Origin: a virus
DNA length: 25,847 bases
Reading direction: 5' to 3' (one strand)
IMG/VR virus record: IMGVR_UViG_3300037502_001622
Coordinates: 1-25,847 of that record
Both the position numbers and the translations under genes were made by a program. The notes under the pieces are model-generated. The model made no database searches and had not been told where the DNA came from. It saw only the letters and a program-made list of their open reading frames with translations. Numbering within the stretch: position 1 is the stretch's first letter; the number at the start of each line of letters is the position of its first letter. Shown in pieces: positions 8,193-17,570 of the stretch.

Positions 8193-9157
8193 CCCAGCCA
8201 ATAGACATTATTAGCCGCGCCATGAAGGACATCGGGGCGTTGGCTGCGGGCGAGACCCCGGCCCCTGCCGAGGCCCAAGACGCGTTCGATATGTTGAACG
8301 ACATGATCGACCAATGGTCAAACGAGCAGATGATGGTCTACTACAAGACCGAGATCATCTTCACCCTGACTGCTGGACAGACCCAGTACACGGTTGGCCC
8401 AACGGGTCAGGTCAACTCCACCTTTACCGGCTCAATATCAGGGAATACCCTAACGGTCACTAACATCACCGAGGGCGGGATTGCGCTCGGTATGGTAATA
8501 ACAGGCACAGGAATTACGGCTGGAACCAAGATCACAGGCTTTGGAACCGGAGCTGGCGGGAACGTGAACTACGCCGGGACGTACACGGTCAATAACACCC
8601 AGACCGTAGCTTCAACCACAATAACCGCTTATTACGAGCGCCCCCTGTCGGTAAACTCAGCCTTTGTGCGAGTGAACACTAACTCTAACGGAACGCCAAT
8701 CGTTAACGGCGGTCTGGACTATCCAGTAGCTATTTTGAACCTTGAGAATTACGAGCTGATTGGCCTAAAGACCCAGAACGGCCCGTGGCCCAAGGCGCTC
8801 TACTACCAGCCCTCAGAGGTTATGGGTACGTTTTACTTCTGGCCCAACCCGTCTCAGGGCGAGATGCACATATTCTGCGACACCATATTCCAGCGGTTTA
8901 ATAGCATCAACGACACCATCGTGATCCCACAGGGCTACATTATGTGCTTGCGCTGGTGCTTGGCCCAAAGACTCATGCCCATGTACGGCAAGTCCAACCC
9001 CCAACAGGTTGCAATGATTGATGCGTTTGCAGCTCAGGCCAAGGCCACAATCAAGAGAACGAACATGAAGCCCATGCAGTCCGCTAGGTACGATGACGTT
9101 CTGGTGGTCGGTAAGCGTGCGGACGCTGGTTGGATTCTGACCGGGGGCTTCCAGTAA
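8189..9157 (+). CDS. Tail accessory factor, P22 gp4-like (head-completion/portal-tail adaptor)
   Basis: 322 residues, ATG 8189. An N-terminal helical adaptor section ([22 protein letters not shown], then [13 protein letters not shown], residues 1-45) leads to [13 protein letters not shown]. Further on [53 protein letters not shown] and [19 protein letters not shown] fit the P22 gp4 tail-accessory family, which joins the portal ring to the tail. Residues 79-147 are an inserted module that interrupts the family between YTVGPTGQV and RPLSV; two more copies sit in the next gene. TAATG overlap with the gp10-like gene at 9157. Confidence 0.8.
   Translation: MTQPIDIISRAMKDIGALAAGETPAPAEAQDAFDMLNDMIDQWSNEQMMVYYKTEIIFTLTAGQTQYTVGPTGQVNSTFTGSISGNTLTVTNITEGGIALGMVITGTGITAGTKITGFGTGAGGNVNYAGTYTVNNTQTVASTTITAYYERPLSVNSAFVRVNTNSNGTPIVNGGLDYPVAILNLENYELIGLKTQNGPWPKALYYQPSEVMGTFYFWPNPSQGEMHIFCDTIFQRFNSINDTIVIPQGYIMCLRWCLAQRLMPMYGKSNPQQVAMIDAFAAQAKATIKRTNMKPMQSARYDDVLVVGKRADAGWILTGGFQ
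8423..8629 (+). repeat. Inserted virion module, copy 1 (in gp4-like protein)
   Basis: It codes for residues 79-147: [12 protein letters not shown], then G[15 protein letters not shown], FGTG, and ends [17 protein letters not shown]. The same pattern occurs at 9553-9753 and 9766-9963 in the neighbouring gene. Predicted all-beta, with no Cys. Confidence 0.85.
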
Positions 9158-11028
9158 TGCCTGACTTTGGATTCGTAGGCGCGGCTTACGAGGCTCCCTC
9201 GCTCACTCAGGACGCTCAAGAGTGCATCAACTTCTACCCTGAGATAGACCCGACCAAGGCTCAGGGCGAGCGCGGTATCGTTGCGCTCTACCCAACTCCG
9301 GGCTTGGAGACCGTGGCTATTTTTCCCAATCAGGAAGAAGTTCGGGGTCTTAGAACCCTGTCTGGCGGGACTCAAGTTGTAGCGGTCTGCGGTGACTTTG
9401 TGTACGTTTTAGAGGACGATTTGACCCCCGTGATGGTTGGTCAGATGAACACCGCCACCGGTCAGGTTGGAATTGTGGATAACGGGGTCAACGTCTACAT
9501 CGTGGACGATTCCTATCGCTATACATGGTTCATTAGCAGCCCGTCATCAGCTATTTTTACCGGCAGTATTTCTGGAACTACCCTGACCGTGAGCGTGATG
9601 CAAAGCGGCACAATTGCCGTAGGACAGGCCATTTTTGGTCAAGGCGTAGCCCAGAACACCGTGATTACAGCCTTGGGGACGGGTACGGGTGGCGTTGGAA
9701 CCTACACGGTCAGCGACTCCCAGACCGTAGCCTCGACTGCGATCAACTCAGTTGCATCACCCGCTATTGTGACCGGATCTATATCTGGCACAACTTTGAC
9801 CGTTAGCGCGGTGACCAGCGGCACTCTGAAGATAGGCCAGACGATTGAAGGCACAGGGGTGACCGATGGAACGATTATCACGGCCTTTGGGACGGGCTCC
9901 GGGGGTGCGGGAACGTACACCGTCAGCGCCTCACAGACGGTCTCTAGCACCACAATATACGCGCTTAATTGGACGGTTCTACCCTCTACAGACGGAGCCT
10001 TTGAGGGCGGTGGAACGGTAGATATTTCAGATAATTACTTTGTCTACAATAAACCTCAGAGCCAGCTCTGGGCTGCGTCCGACCTCTTATCCCCGATTAC
10101 TGACCCCCTGTCGTTTGCGTCCAAGGACGGGTCTCCAGATGACCTAGTGGCTATCATCGTTGACCGGCGGGAGGTCTATTTATTAGGTGAGATGTCATCC
10201 GAGGCTTGGCTTGACGTTGGATCTGTCCCCTTTCCCTTTCAGCGAATTCAAGGATCAAGCACCCAGCAGGGTATTGCTGCGGCCTATTCCTGTGCGCGGG
10301 TGGGTAACTCGTTTGCCTATGTATCCAAGAACAACCGAGGCGAGGCCACCATCGTCCAGATGAACGGCTACATCCCCCAGAGGATCTCTACCCACGCGGT
10401 TGAAACGACCTTGGTTGGTCAAGACGTATCTGACGCGATAGCTTGGACGTATCAGCTAGAGGGCCATGAGACCTACGTTGTGACGTTCCCCTCAATCGGG
10501 ACTAACGGCTTGACTTGGGCTTATGACATAACCACAGGGCTTTGGCACAAGTGGCTCTACACCAATAACCAAAACGAGTACGAGCGCCACCGGGGTAACT
10601 GCTGTGCATTTTTTAACCAGCAAGTATTGCTTGGGGACTACGAGAACGGCAAGCTCTATAGACTGTCTCTATCCCAGTACACCGATGACGGTCAGCTAAT
10701 ACGCCGTTTGAGAAGGTGTCCTCACATAACCACAGACCTCCAGCGTCAGTATTTTGCCGAGCTTCAGATCCAGTTCCAGCCCGGTGTTGGGTTACCCGCC
10801 GGTCAGGGTCAAGACCCACAGGCGATGCTCCGCTGGTCGGATGACGGCGGCTTTACTTGGTCTAACGAGAACTGGGTCACCATAGGCAAGCAGGGTCAGT
10901 ACTTTACGCGGGCCATGTGGAGGCGGTTGGGTTTTGCGCGGGACAGGATTTTTGAGGTGGTCATTACCGACCCAATCAAGGCGGTCATCGTGTCAGCTAA
11001 CCTAAAAGCGGAAGCCGGGGATAACTGA
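9157..11028 (+). CDS. P22 gp10-like packaged-DNA stabilisation / tail protein
   Basis: 623 residues from ATG 9157, which overlaps the previous stop by one base. An upstream in-frame ATG at 9130 lies within the gp4-like gene and is less likely. N-terminal [26 protein letters not shown] and ALYPTPGLE are hallmarks of the P22 gp10 packaged-DNA stabilisation family, which plugs the tail after packaging. [52 protein letters not shown] and the C-terminal [30 protein letters not shown] fit its beta-propeller-like body. Two copies of the wandering beta module (residues 133-199 and 204-269) are inserted after the first ~130 residues, making it longer than P22 gp10 (472 residues). Confidence 0.82.
   Translation: MPDFGFVGAAYEAPSLTQDAQECINFYPEIDPTKAQGERGIVALYPTPGLETVAIFPNQEEVRGLRTLSGGTQVVAVCGDFVYVLEDDLTPVMVGQMNTATGQVGIVDNGVNVYIVDDSYRYTWFISSPSSAIFTGSISGTTLTVSVMQSGTIAVGQAIFGQGVAQNTVITALGTGTGGVGTYTVSDSQTVASTAINSVASPAIVTGSISGTTLTVSAVTSGTLKIGQTIEGTGVTDGTIITAFGTGSGGAGTYTVSASQTVSSTTIYALNWTVLPSTDGAFEGGGTVDISDNYFVYNKPQSQLWAASDLLSPITDPLSFASKDGSPDDLVAIIVDRREVYLLGEMSSEAWLDVGSVPFPFQRIQGSSTQQGIAAAYSCARVGNSFAYVSKNNRGEATIVQMNGYIPQRISTHAVETTLVGQDVSDAIAWTYQLEGHETYVVTFPSIGTNGLTWAYDITTGLWHKWLYTNNQNEYERHRGNCCAFFNQQVLLGDYENGKLYRLSLSQYTDDGQLIRRLRRCPHITTDLQRQYFAELQIQFQPGVGLPAGQGQDPQAMLRWSDDGGFTWSNENWVTIGKQGQYFTRAMWRRLGFARDRIFEVVITDPIKAVIVSANLKAEAGDN
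9553..9753 (+). repeat. Inserted virion module, copy 2 (in gp10-like protein)
   Basis: Residues 133-199 of the gp10-like protein: [14 protein letters not shown]-x-I-A-V-G-Q-A-I, [29 protein letters not shown]. It is the same pattern as 8423-8629 and is tandem with copy 3. Confidence 0.85.
9766..9963 (+). repeat. Inserted virion module, copy 3 (in gp10-like protein)
   Basis: Residues 204-269 of the gp10-like protein: [56 protein letters not shown]. The DNA of the three copies differs clearly at third positions, so the duplication is not recent. Confidence 0.85.
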
Positions 11029-11249
11029 TGGCTCAACTACCCCAGAACCAAGTAATACCGACCTCTCAGATGGTCAACGACACGGGACGGCCTACCCCTG
11101 CGTGGCAGTTATTCTTTTTGAACTTGCTGAACTTTTCCAGCAGTTCCACGGCTACGGCTGGCTCTGCGACCCTACCGGCTAACCCACGGGGGTTCATTAA
11201 CGTAACAGTTAACGGGGAAGTTAAAAAGGTTCCTTACTATGACGTATGA
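11028..11249 (+). CDS. Small hypothetical phage protein
   Basis: 73 residues, TGATG overlap with the gp10-like stop. PTSQMVNDTGRPTPAWQLFFLNLLNF is followed by a Ser/Thr/Ala linker and PRGFINVTVNGEVKKVPYYDV. The ending, a short beta hairpin finishing in VPYY, is common among small proteins coded between tail genes of aquatic phages, with no known role. Because it follows the gp10-like gene, in the place where P22 codes its tail needle gp26, a tail-tip or assembly role is possible. At 73 residues it is far too short for a needle. Confidence 0.65.
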   Translation: MAQLPQNQVIPTSQMVNDTGRPTPAWQLFFLNLLNFSSSSTATAGSATLPANPRGFINVTVNGEVKKVPYYDV

Positions 11250-11760
11250 CCTAGCAGACCCGCAAAATGCGGTTGAGAAGGTGGTCTTTCGGGAGCAAAT
11301 TCTGACCGTTCAAAACGGGTTACAGGAAATGATTGAAAATGGCGAGACGCAAAACACTTTGCCTGACTGCGTTGTAACCCATTACTTTGCCCCAAAAGAC
11401 GAAAAGTACGGATGTTGCACATACGCCAGACAAATGTTTATTCCCAAGGGCACTTTAATTATTGGAAAGATCCACCGGCATCAGCACTTAAACTTTATTT
11501 TGCAAGGTAAGGTGAGCGTAGCAACCGAGTTTGGCAAGAAATACTTTGAAGCGCCGTGTACGTTTATCTCTGAAGTTGGGTTAAAACGTGCCGTTTACGC
11601 CGAGGAGGACACAATTTGGACTACGGTTCACCTTACGCAGTATTCAGGCGAAGAAGACTTAGATAAAATTGAGGACGAGGTTATAGCTCCAACTTACGGG
11701 GAAATAGGAATGATAGATTCGACTGCCGTTCTCAAACAGTTAAAAGGGGAACAAAAATGA
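11239..11760 (+). CDS. Cupin-fold protein
   Basis: 173 residues, ATG 11239 overlapping the previous gene by 11 bases. The central block GKIHRHQHLNFILQGKVSV (residues 77-95) followed by EFGKKYFEAPCTFISEVGLKRAVYAEEDTIWTTVH fits a small cupin barrel. H79, H81 and H83 and a later H131 are possible metal ligands. Family knowledge: cupins range from enzymes to pure binding proteins, so no reaction can be named. It sits between tail and ejection genes and is coupled to the next gene by ATGA (11757). It could modify or bind a surface ligand or assist virion assembly. That is inference only. Confidence 0.72.
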   Translation: MTYDLADPQNAVEKVVFREQILTVQNGLQEMIENGETQNTLPDCVVTHYFAPKDEKYGCCTYARQMFIPKGTLIIGKIHRHQHLNFILQGKVSVATEFGKKYFEAPCTFISEVGLKRAVYAEEDTIWTTVHLTQYSGEEDLDKIEDEVIAPTYGEIGMIDSTAVLKQLKGEQK

Positions 11761-12566
11761 CTTGGGGAATGACCGCTGTTGCCGCAGCCACCGTGGTAAG
11801 TGGTTCTATGGGAGCAAAAGCAGCAAGAGATTCTAGTAGAGGAACTGCTGACGCAACCGTTAGAGCTGCCGAAATAAACCAAGAAATGTACGAGCAAGGC
11901 CGACAGGATCTTGCCCCATTTCGAGGAATAGGTTACGGAGCGTTAAACGAAATTGGCGGGGCAATGGCTGGTAGGCAACCAGTTTACGATGAAAAAGGAA
12001 ATATCACCGGTTTCCAAACAGGTACTGGATATTTAACTGGTCAGTTAACCCCTCAAAAAATTCAAGAGTATTTAGACCCGTCTATGGCTTTCCGTATGAA
12101 ATACGGGACACAGGCCACAGAAAGGTTACAAAACGTAGGTCAAGGAGCATTTTCTGGAAATACTCTGCGGGCATTAAATGAGTACGGACAGGGTTTAGCG
12201 TCTACCGAATTTGGAAACGCTTTTGGTAGGGCTCAAGGTGAACGCAAAGACATCTATAACATACTTGCCAATATAGCCGGTATGGGTCAAGGGTCAGTTA
12301 ACACGGGCGTTGCGTTAGGACAAACGTCTGCTCAAAATCAGGGTCAGTTAGCCGTTGGTGGGGCTCAAGCGTTGGGCGCTGGTCAAGTAGGCGCGGCTAA
12401 CGCTATCGGTGGAGCTGTAAGTAATTTAGGAAATATGTATTACTTAAACCAACTTATTAAGCCAAGTGCGTCCACTACTGGTGGTCAAGCATATATGGGA
12501 GGACTTCAAGTCTCAAGTGGCGGTGGCGGTGGAGTAAACCCATATTCTTTAACTGGCGGCGGTTAA
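11757..12566 (+). CDS. DNA-ejection-type internal virion protein (P22 gp7-like position)
   Basis: 269 residues, ATGA coupled to the cupin gene. An Ala/Gly-rich N-terminus (MTAVAAATVVSGSMGAKAARDSS) could insert in membranes. It is followed by QEMYEQGRQDLAPFRGIGYGALNEIGG, then YLDPSMAFRMKYGTQATERLQN, FSGNTLRALNEYGQGLASTEFGNAF and YNILANIAGMGQGSVN. These blocks recur in phage proteins called DNA transfer or injection proteins. Its place after gp4- and gp10-like genes and before two large Ala/Gln-rich proteins matches the P22 7-20-16 ejection cluster. The C-terminus is Gly/Ser-rich. The assignment rests on motif memory plus synteny. Confidence 0.72.
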   Translation: MTWGMTAVAAATVVSGSMGAKAARDSSRGTADATVRAAEINQEMYEQGRQDLAPFRGIGYGALNEIGGAMAGRQPVYDEKGNITGFQTGTGYLTGQLTPQKIQEYLDPSMAFRMKYGTQATERLQNVGQGAFSGNTLRALNEYGQGLASTEFGNAFGRAQGERKDIYNILANIAGMGQGSVNTGVALGQTSAQNQGQLAVGGAQALGAGQVGAANAIGGAVSNLGNMYYLNQLIKPSASTTGGQAYMGGLQVSSGGGGGVNPYSLTGGG

Positions 12567-12579
12567 TCGGAGAGATTTT

Positions 12580-13992
12580 ATGGCAGATTTCGGAATAAAA
12601 CCAGAAATAGCGTTAGGCGTAAAACCACCAGCAACCATGAGTTTGTCGGATATGTTGGGAATTGCCCGAGGCGCTCAAATGTATCAGCGTGAACGCGAAG
12701 TGTTGCCTTTGCTTGTTGAGCAAGAAAAAATTAAAACGCAAACGGCGCAGACGGATCAAGCTAAAGGATACGCAAACACATTTTTTCAGGTTTTAGGTGG
12801 GTTTGCTAACGACCCAAGAATTGAATCAAACGATCCTAAAAAGACTGTTGATTTAATGATAGAGGTTAAGAAAAAAGCGCGGTCAATGGGTGTTCCTGAA
12901 AGCTACGTTGAGGCTTTGGCATCTCCGGGGGTTGCTACTGCGGCGCACAATCCAACCGCGTTGCCTCAATATATTAACAACATAATCCAAGCTCAGATTG
13001 GCCCTGCTGGTCAGCAAGGGTTACAGACCCCTCAGCCTACAACGTCAGGCGGTCAACCGGCACTATTTATTCCGGGCAAAGGTCGCGTTGTTCCTATGGG
13101 GCAAATGGGCGCTCAACCGCCAGCTCAACCACCAATTCAAGGACAGGCTCCAGTAGCAGCTCCACCAGCGGTAGCAACACCGCCAGAGACGGGTGCGGTA
13201 GAACCGGGGGTTCCAAAAGCAGTTTCGCAAGCAGCACCTCCGGTTGCGCCCCAAGGTATTACAGGCCAAGACTTAACAAGGCCAAGAAATGTAAACGTAG
13301 GCTATCCAATTCGATTCCAACCAAGAACGCCCGGAGATGTTCGCCCGTTTGCGATTGGCGAGGAAGCTGCAATTCAACAGGGTACGCAGTACCTAAACTC
13401 TATTGTTAACGCCGAAGGCGAAGTTCAAAGAGCCACCCGAAACGTAGGTGAGGTCATTAGGATTGCGGACGATTTGGCTTCTCAAGCTAGGTTTAAGGCG
13501 GGCAAACCTCAAGACGTTGAACGGGCATTAAGAGAATTTTTTGGTGAGGACAAATACAAAGAACTTAGCAAGAGCTTGGCTCAGGCTCAGTTAGCAATTA
13601 TGAAGTCTCAGGGCGGGTCAGTTGAAAATACGGTTGGCGGTCAACAAATGACTAGAGCTGCAACTGGCGATGAAACTTACCCGCCAGAAGTTTTGATCTC
13701 TATTGCTCGCCGGTTGAACGGGGAAATTATCAAAACCGAAATGGAAGCCAAGGCAGCTCGTGCTGCGGTACAAGCGGTTGGCCCCAACAATCTTCAAGAC
13801 TTCCGTGACGCTTGGAATAGCAATTCTGACCTAAGAATTTTTGAGGCTATGGGGATTAACAGGTCAATAACAGACCGCAAAAAACGTGACGAAGCACTAG
13901 ATAAAATACTTCCAAAAAGCAAACAAGAGTTAAATCGGTTTTTGCAACAGTACGAAAACATTGAAAAACTGACTCAAACAGGGCGGTTGTAA
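12580..13992 (+). CDS. Probable DNA-ejection protein (gp20-like position)
   Basis: 470 residues, ATG 12580 with CGGAGAG upstream. The N-terminal ~140 residues are helical (MSLSDMLGIARGAQMYQRE, EVLPLLVEQEKIKTQ). Residues ~145-235 are a low-complexity Pro/Gln/Ala linker. The C-terminal half is again helical and charged (GEVQRATRNVGEVIRIADDLASQ, then DVERALREFFGEDKYKELSK) with no Cys. The pattern of helices, Gln/Ala bias and disordered linker is typical of ejection proteins that leave the capsid through the tail. Sequence family is not recognised; the call rests on composition and synteny with P22. TAATG overlap with the next gene. Confidence 0.6.
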   Translation: MADFGIKPEIALGVKPPATMSLSDMLGIARGAQMYQREREVLPLLVEQEKIKTQTAQTDQAKGYANTFFQVLGGFANDPRIESNDPKKTVDLMIEVKKKARSMGVPESYVEALASPGVATAAHNPTALPQYINNIIQAQIGPAGQQGLQTPQPTTSGGQPALFIPGKGRVVPMGQMGAQPPAQPPIQGQAPVAAPPAVATPPETGAVEPGVPKAVSQAAPPVAPQGITGQDLTRPRNVNVGYPIRFQPRTPGDVRPFAIGEEAAIQQGTQYLNSIVNAEGEVQRATRNVGEVIRIADDLASQARFKAGKPQDVERALREFFGEDKYKELSKSLAQAQLAIMKSQGGSVENTVGGQQMTRAATGDETYPPEVLISIARRLNGEIIKTEMEAKAARAAVQAVGPNNLQDFRDAWNSNSDLRIFEAMGINRSITDRKKRDEALDKILPKSKQELNRFLQQYENIEKLTQTGRL

Positions 13993-16103
13993 TGAGCGAC
14001 CAATATCGTTACGAAAATCTATCGAAGGACGATTTGCAACGCGCAAAACAAGTGATGTTGGACTTTCGAGATCCACAGACCGGCGATCCTTTAGTCCCAA
14101 GCCGTATAGATAGGTTATTGTTTAGCGAAGATTCTCCACAACTTTTTAACGCATATCCAGCAAAAGTCAGAGAACAATTTTTTGTTAAAACTAGCGCCAC
14201 CGGAAGTCTAGGCGATATTATCCGCAAACGCATAGAAACAGCGCCAGACGAAAAGCCAGATGACTTGCGTTCTATTATTAAAAATCGCATAGCAGGTGTT
14301 GAGAAAGCAGAACAAGATGCAATTACAAAAGAGCAACAGACCCTAGCCGCAGCCGTTCCACAGGTAGATGCGTCAGGCCGTGTTGTATCAGCCCCAGCAG
14401 CTCCAGCCCCCAAAAGGTCTCTTACCGATTATGTAAAAGGTACTGGTGAGACCGTGGCGGCTTTAGGATCTCAAGCAGTTGTAGCACCGGTTGCTGCGGG
14501 CGCACAACTATTGTCAGACGTAGTTTCTGGAAGAACATTTCGCGGTGAAGGCCCAACACCGGGACAACCGTTGTTTGGTCAGATTATGAAAGAGGCAACT
14601 TATCAGCCTAAGACCGAAACCGGTCAAGCAATGATGGCTGGTTTAGGAAAGGTGTTTGAAGAAAGCAAACTGCCCCCCGTACCGGCTGGAGGCAGAACAG
14701 TTCCAATCCCTGTATTACCACCCGCAATCCAACCTAAAGTAAAACCTAAAGTATCTGCCGAAGAATATCAAAAGACGCGGGCAATCATAGAAGGCGTTCC
14801 TTACCAAACACAACAACAGATTCAAGCTGCGGCCTCTAAAACTGGCGCTCCCGGTTCTGTTGGAGCTGCTGGGGTAGACGTTCAGACTCAACGGTTAGAG
14901 CGATTAAAAGAACTGCCGTTTCCAATAGTTGCGGAAAAAAGTCAAATTACAAGAGATCCAGCCGATGTTAGGTTTGCAAGAGAAACTACTAAAGATCCTG
15001 TTCTTGGCAAAGGTTTTCAAGAACGATACGCAGAACAAAACGAGTTGTTGCAAAAAAACCTTGATTTTTTTGCTGAACAAACTGGTTCTGAAAAGTTGGG
15101 CTTGCCTCAAGCTGACTTTGCTAAAGGTTTAGTTGATGTTGTAGACGTAAACAAAAAGCAAAGAAAGCAACAAGTTACAGACGCTTATAAGGTTGCTCAA
15201 GATGCTGGAGAAACAGCAGAACTTGTTGATATTAAACCATTACAAAATTGGGTAAAAGACAATAGATCATCTGCAAAAAATGCTCCAGTTATTCAAACCA
15301 TAGAAAGTGAAATTAAACGGTTATCTAAAGATGGCAAAATTTCGTTAAACGACCTTGAAGAAATTAGAAAAACAACTAATGACGTTTATGATGCATCACC
15401 AACTAATGCTAGGTTTGGCGGCAGGGCGATCAAAGTAATTGATCAAATGACCGAAGGAAAAGGTGGTGACCTTTATAAACAAGCGAGAGCTTTAAGTAGG
15501 GCATACAAAACAGAATTTCAAGATACGCCAGCGGTTGCAAAAATTACCGCTATGAAACGTGGAACAACTCAACGTCAGGTAGCATTGGAGGATTTGGTAG
15601 ATAACGTAATGTTAAAAGGAACTGGCGAAGATGTTCGTCAGTTGTTTGCATCGTTAGAACGTATGGGGCCAGAAGGCCAAGCCATGATCAACGACTTGCG
15701 TGGTTATGTTGCTGAAACTATTAAAAATCAAGCAACAAAAGGCGTACAACGAGACATCAATGGAAAGCCATATTTAGAAACAAAAACACTAGATACAATA
15801 ATTAAAAACTTAGATAAAAGTAAGAAATTAGAATTTTTGTTTGGCAAAAAAGGAGCCGAACAATACAGAACAATTAACGAAGCTGTTAAAGATTTGCAAA
15901 CTATTCCAAAAGAAACTACCAATCCTTCTGGAACTGCGGCACAAATTTTGGCTGGATTGGCTGAAATGGGCGGTCAATACGCCATGACAGGAATACCTGT
16001 TCCTTTATTAAGTCTTGCAAAAAAAGGCGTAGATATAAGACAGCAACAGAAGCAAATGAAAAAAATTCGTGAGTTTTTAGACTACGGAAATAAAAAGGAC
16101 TAA
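13992..16103 (+). CDS. Large probable DNA-ejection protein (gp16-like position)
   Basis: 703 residues, ATG 13992 overlapping the previous stop. It has a helical N-terminus with acidic/basic alternation and an Ala/Pro-rich segment around residues 120-140. A small-residue hydrophobic stretch near 145-180 (TVAALGSQAVVAPVAAGAQLLSDVVSG) may be amphipathic and membrane-active. After that it is long, Lys/Gln/Glu-rich and helical to the end. Its size and position match P22 gp16 (609 residues), the largest ejected protein. From about base 14900 the gene becomes clearly richer in A and T than the tail genes, with many AAA codons. No enzyme motif was seen. The call is mainly from context. Confidence 0.6.
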   Translation: MSDQYRYENLSKDDLQRAKQVMLDFRDPQTGDPLVPSRIDRLLFSEDSPQLFNAYPAKVREQFFVKTSATGSLGDIIRKRIETAPDEKPDDLRSIIKNRIAGVEKAEQDAITKEQQTLAAAVPQVDASGRVVSAPAAPAPKRSLTDYVKGTGETVAALGSQAVVAPVAAGAQLLSDVVSGRTFRGEGPTPGQPLFGQIMKEATYQPKTETGQAMMAGLGKVFEESKLPPVPAGGRTVPIPVLPPAIQPKVKPKVSAEEYQKTRAIIEGVPYQTQQQIQAAASKTGAPGSVGAAGVDVQTQRLERLKELPFPIVAEKSQITRDPADVRFARETTKDPVLGKGFQERYAEQNELLQKNLDFFAEQTGSEKLGLPQADFAKGLVDVVDVNKKQRKQQVTDAYKVAQDAGETAELVDIKPLQNWVKDNRSSAKNAPVIQTIESEIKRLSKDGKISLNDLEEIRKTTNDVYDASPTNARFGGRAIKVIDQMTEGKGGDLYKQARALSRAYKTEFQDTPAVAKITAMKRGTTQRQVALEDLVDNVMLKGTGEDVRQLFASLERMGPEGQAMINDLRGYVAETIKNQATKGVQRDINGKPYLETKTLDTIIKNLDKSKKLEFLFGKKGAEQYRTINEAVKDLQTIPKETTNPSGTAAQILAGLAEMGGQYAMTGIPVPLLSLAKKGVDIRQQQKQMKKIREFLDYGNKKD

Positions 16104-16105
16104 TC

Positions 16106-16852
16106 ATGGCAGTCAATCTTTCGCCAATCGGCAACGGATTTCAGTTTTTTGATAACAATGGCGCACCGCTAAACGCCGGTAAGATTTACACTTATCAGGC
16201 TGGATCGAGTACGCCATTAGCAACTTATACGGGTAGTTCAGGGCTTACGGCTAACGCTAACCCAATCATTTTAGGGACAAGCGGTAGGCCACCTAACGAC
16301 ATTTGGCTGACCGAAGGGTACTTTTATAAGTTTGTGCTAAAAGATTCATCTGACGTAACAATCCAGACTTACGACAACCTATACGGAATTGTTAGCGCAA
16401 CTCCACCGGCTGCAACCCCAATCCCTGCTGGCGGTATTTTCTTGTGGTCTGGTTCTATTGGATCTATCCCTGCGGGCTACGTTCTGTGTAACGGATCTAA
16501 TGGAACGCCTGACTTGAGAGACAGGTTTGTAGTTGGTGCTGGATCAACTTATTCGGTAGATGGTACAGGCGGTTCTGCTGATGCAATTGTTGTAACTCAC
16601 AACCATACGGCAACAAGCTCATCTGCGGTAACAGATCCGGGCCATACTCATCTTCACGGTGTTGGGGGTGTTGGTACAGGATTTAATAATGGGGTATATC
16701 AAAACCAAGCTACGATTAGTCCTTTTGGCACGCTATCAAACACGACCGGCATTACGGTTGCCACAACCACAACAGTAAACAATTCTGGTAACTCAGGAAC
16801 CAATGCCAATCTGCCTCCGTACTATGCTTTATGTTACATCATGAAAACCTAA
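16106..16852 (+). CDS. Tail fibre/collar protein with head-binding N-terminus
   Basis: 248 residues, ATG 16106. The N-terminal ~95 residues (NGFQFFDNNGAPLNAGKIYTYQAGSSTPLATYT, GYFYKFVLKD, YDNLYGI) match the virion-attachment domain used by many phage tail fibres and spikes. Residues 107-165 contain GGIFLWSG, IPAGYVLCNGSNGTPDLRDRFVVGAG and VTHNHTATSS, the phage tail-collar domain with its LCDG-like and D-L-R-(D/G)-R-F motifs. The C-terminus is short and ends LPPYYALCYIMKT, the usual collar-domain finish. It is probably a receptor-binding fibre, a second adhesin separate from those at 1821-7309. Confidence 0.82.
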   Translation: MAVNLSPIGNGFQFFDNNGAPLNAGKIYTYQAGSSTPLATYTGSSGLTANANPIILGTSGRPPNDIWLTEGYFYKFVLKDSSDVTIQTYDNLYGIVSATPPAATPIPAGGIFLWSGSIGSIPAGYVLCNGSNGTPDLRDRFVVGAGSTYSVDGTGGSADAIVVTHNHTATSSSAVTDPGHTHLHGVGGVGTGFNNGVYQNQATISPFGTLSNTTGITVATTTTVNNSGNSGTNANLPPYYALCYIMKT

Positions 16853-16853
16853 T

Positions 16854-17108
16854 ATGGATTGGCAGACCGTTATCAATATTGGGTTGGGTGGTGTCTTGGC
16901 TGCGCTGGGCTGGTTTGCCCGCGAGATATGGGACTCCCTCAAGGAGTTGCGTAAAGACACCCACGAAATAGAAAAGGAACTGCGCGAGCTTTATGTCCGC
17001 AGGGATGACCTAAAGGAAGTCCGGGTCGAAATGAGCGCAAGGTTTGACAAGCTAGAGAGTTTAATTGGGTCTCTGTATGATCGCTTAAACGACAAGGCAG
17101 ACAAATGA
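16854..17108 (+). CDS. Small membrane/coiled-coil protein of the lysis block
   Basis: 84 residues, ATG one base after the fibre stop. MDWQTVINIGLGGVLAALGWFAREIW gives one N-terminal membrane helix (residues ~5-22). A charged coiled coil follows to the end (LKELRKDTHEIEKELREL, VEMSARFDKLESLIGSLYDRL). This layout is common in small phage proteins next to endolysins and fits an i-spanin-like or lysis-accessory role, although no partner o-spanin is coded next to it on this strand. Function inferred. Confidence 0.6.
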   Translation: MDWQTVINIGLGGVLAALGWFAREIWDSLKELRKDTHEIEKELRELYVRRDDLKEVRVEMSARFDKLESLIGSLYDRLNDKADK

Positions 17109-17111
17109 ATT

Positions 17112-17570
17112 ATGAGCGACTTAGATCCAATTATTACTACTGCGAAGGCGGCAACCAGCAGCATTAAGTCCGCTATTCAGTCTGGTCGTGAGATCAGCTC
17201 TGCGGTTGAGTCCATCCAAAACTTTGGGATGGCAGAGGTCAAGGCCCGCCACGCATTTAAGTCAGTCCGCAAAAGCCAAGAGGGTGAGATCACCATAATG
17301 ACCGCCATGAGCGAGTGGCGCAGACTTGACCAGATCAGGCGCATGGAGCTTGAGGTCAGAGACTTTCTGATCCAGCAGTTTGGGCAGTTTAAGGGTGAAG
17401 AAGAATTTGAAAAGGTCAAGAAGATCAAAGAGGACATGATCTCGCGCCACGCCAAGACCAAGGACGAGCTGGGCCGAGACGTAGCCAAGATGCGGGAGTT
17501 GCAGATCATCTGCGTGGTTCTTGCGTTCATGGCGGTTACCATTTACTACATAGCCAAGGGTCACCTGTGA
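17112..17570 (+). CDS. Tail-anchored helical membrane protein of the lysis block
   Basis: 152 residues, ATG 17112. It is mostly helical and charged (MELEVRDFLIQQFGQF, EEEFEKVKKIKEDMISRHAK) with a single hydrophobic segment at the very end (residues ~131-148, IICVVLAFMAVTIYYIA), so it is probably anchored by its C-terminus. It has no enzyme motif. Coupled to the next gene by GTGA at 17567-17570. Related arrangements occur in aquatic phages next to holin and endolysin genes. It may be a lysis regulator or membrane scaffold. I do not recognise a named family. Confidence 0.6.
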   Translation: MSDLDPIITTAKAATSSIKSAIQSGREISSAVESIQNFGMAEVKARHAFKSVRKSQEGEITIMTAMSEWRRLDQIRRMELEVRDFLIQQFGQFKGEEEFEKVKKIKEDMISRHAKTKDELGRDVAKMRELQIICVVLAFMAVTIYYIAKGHL

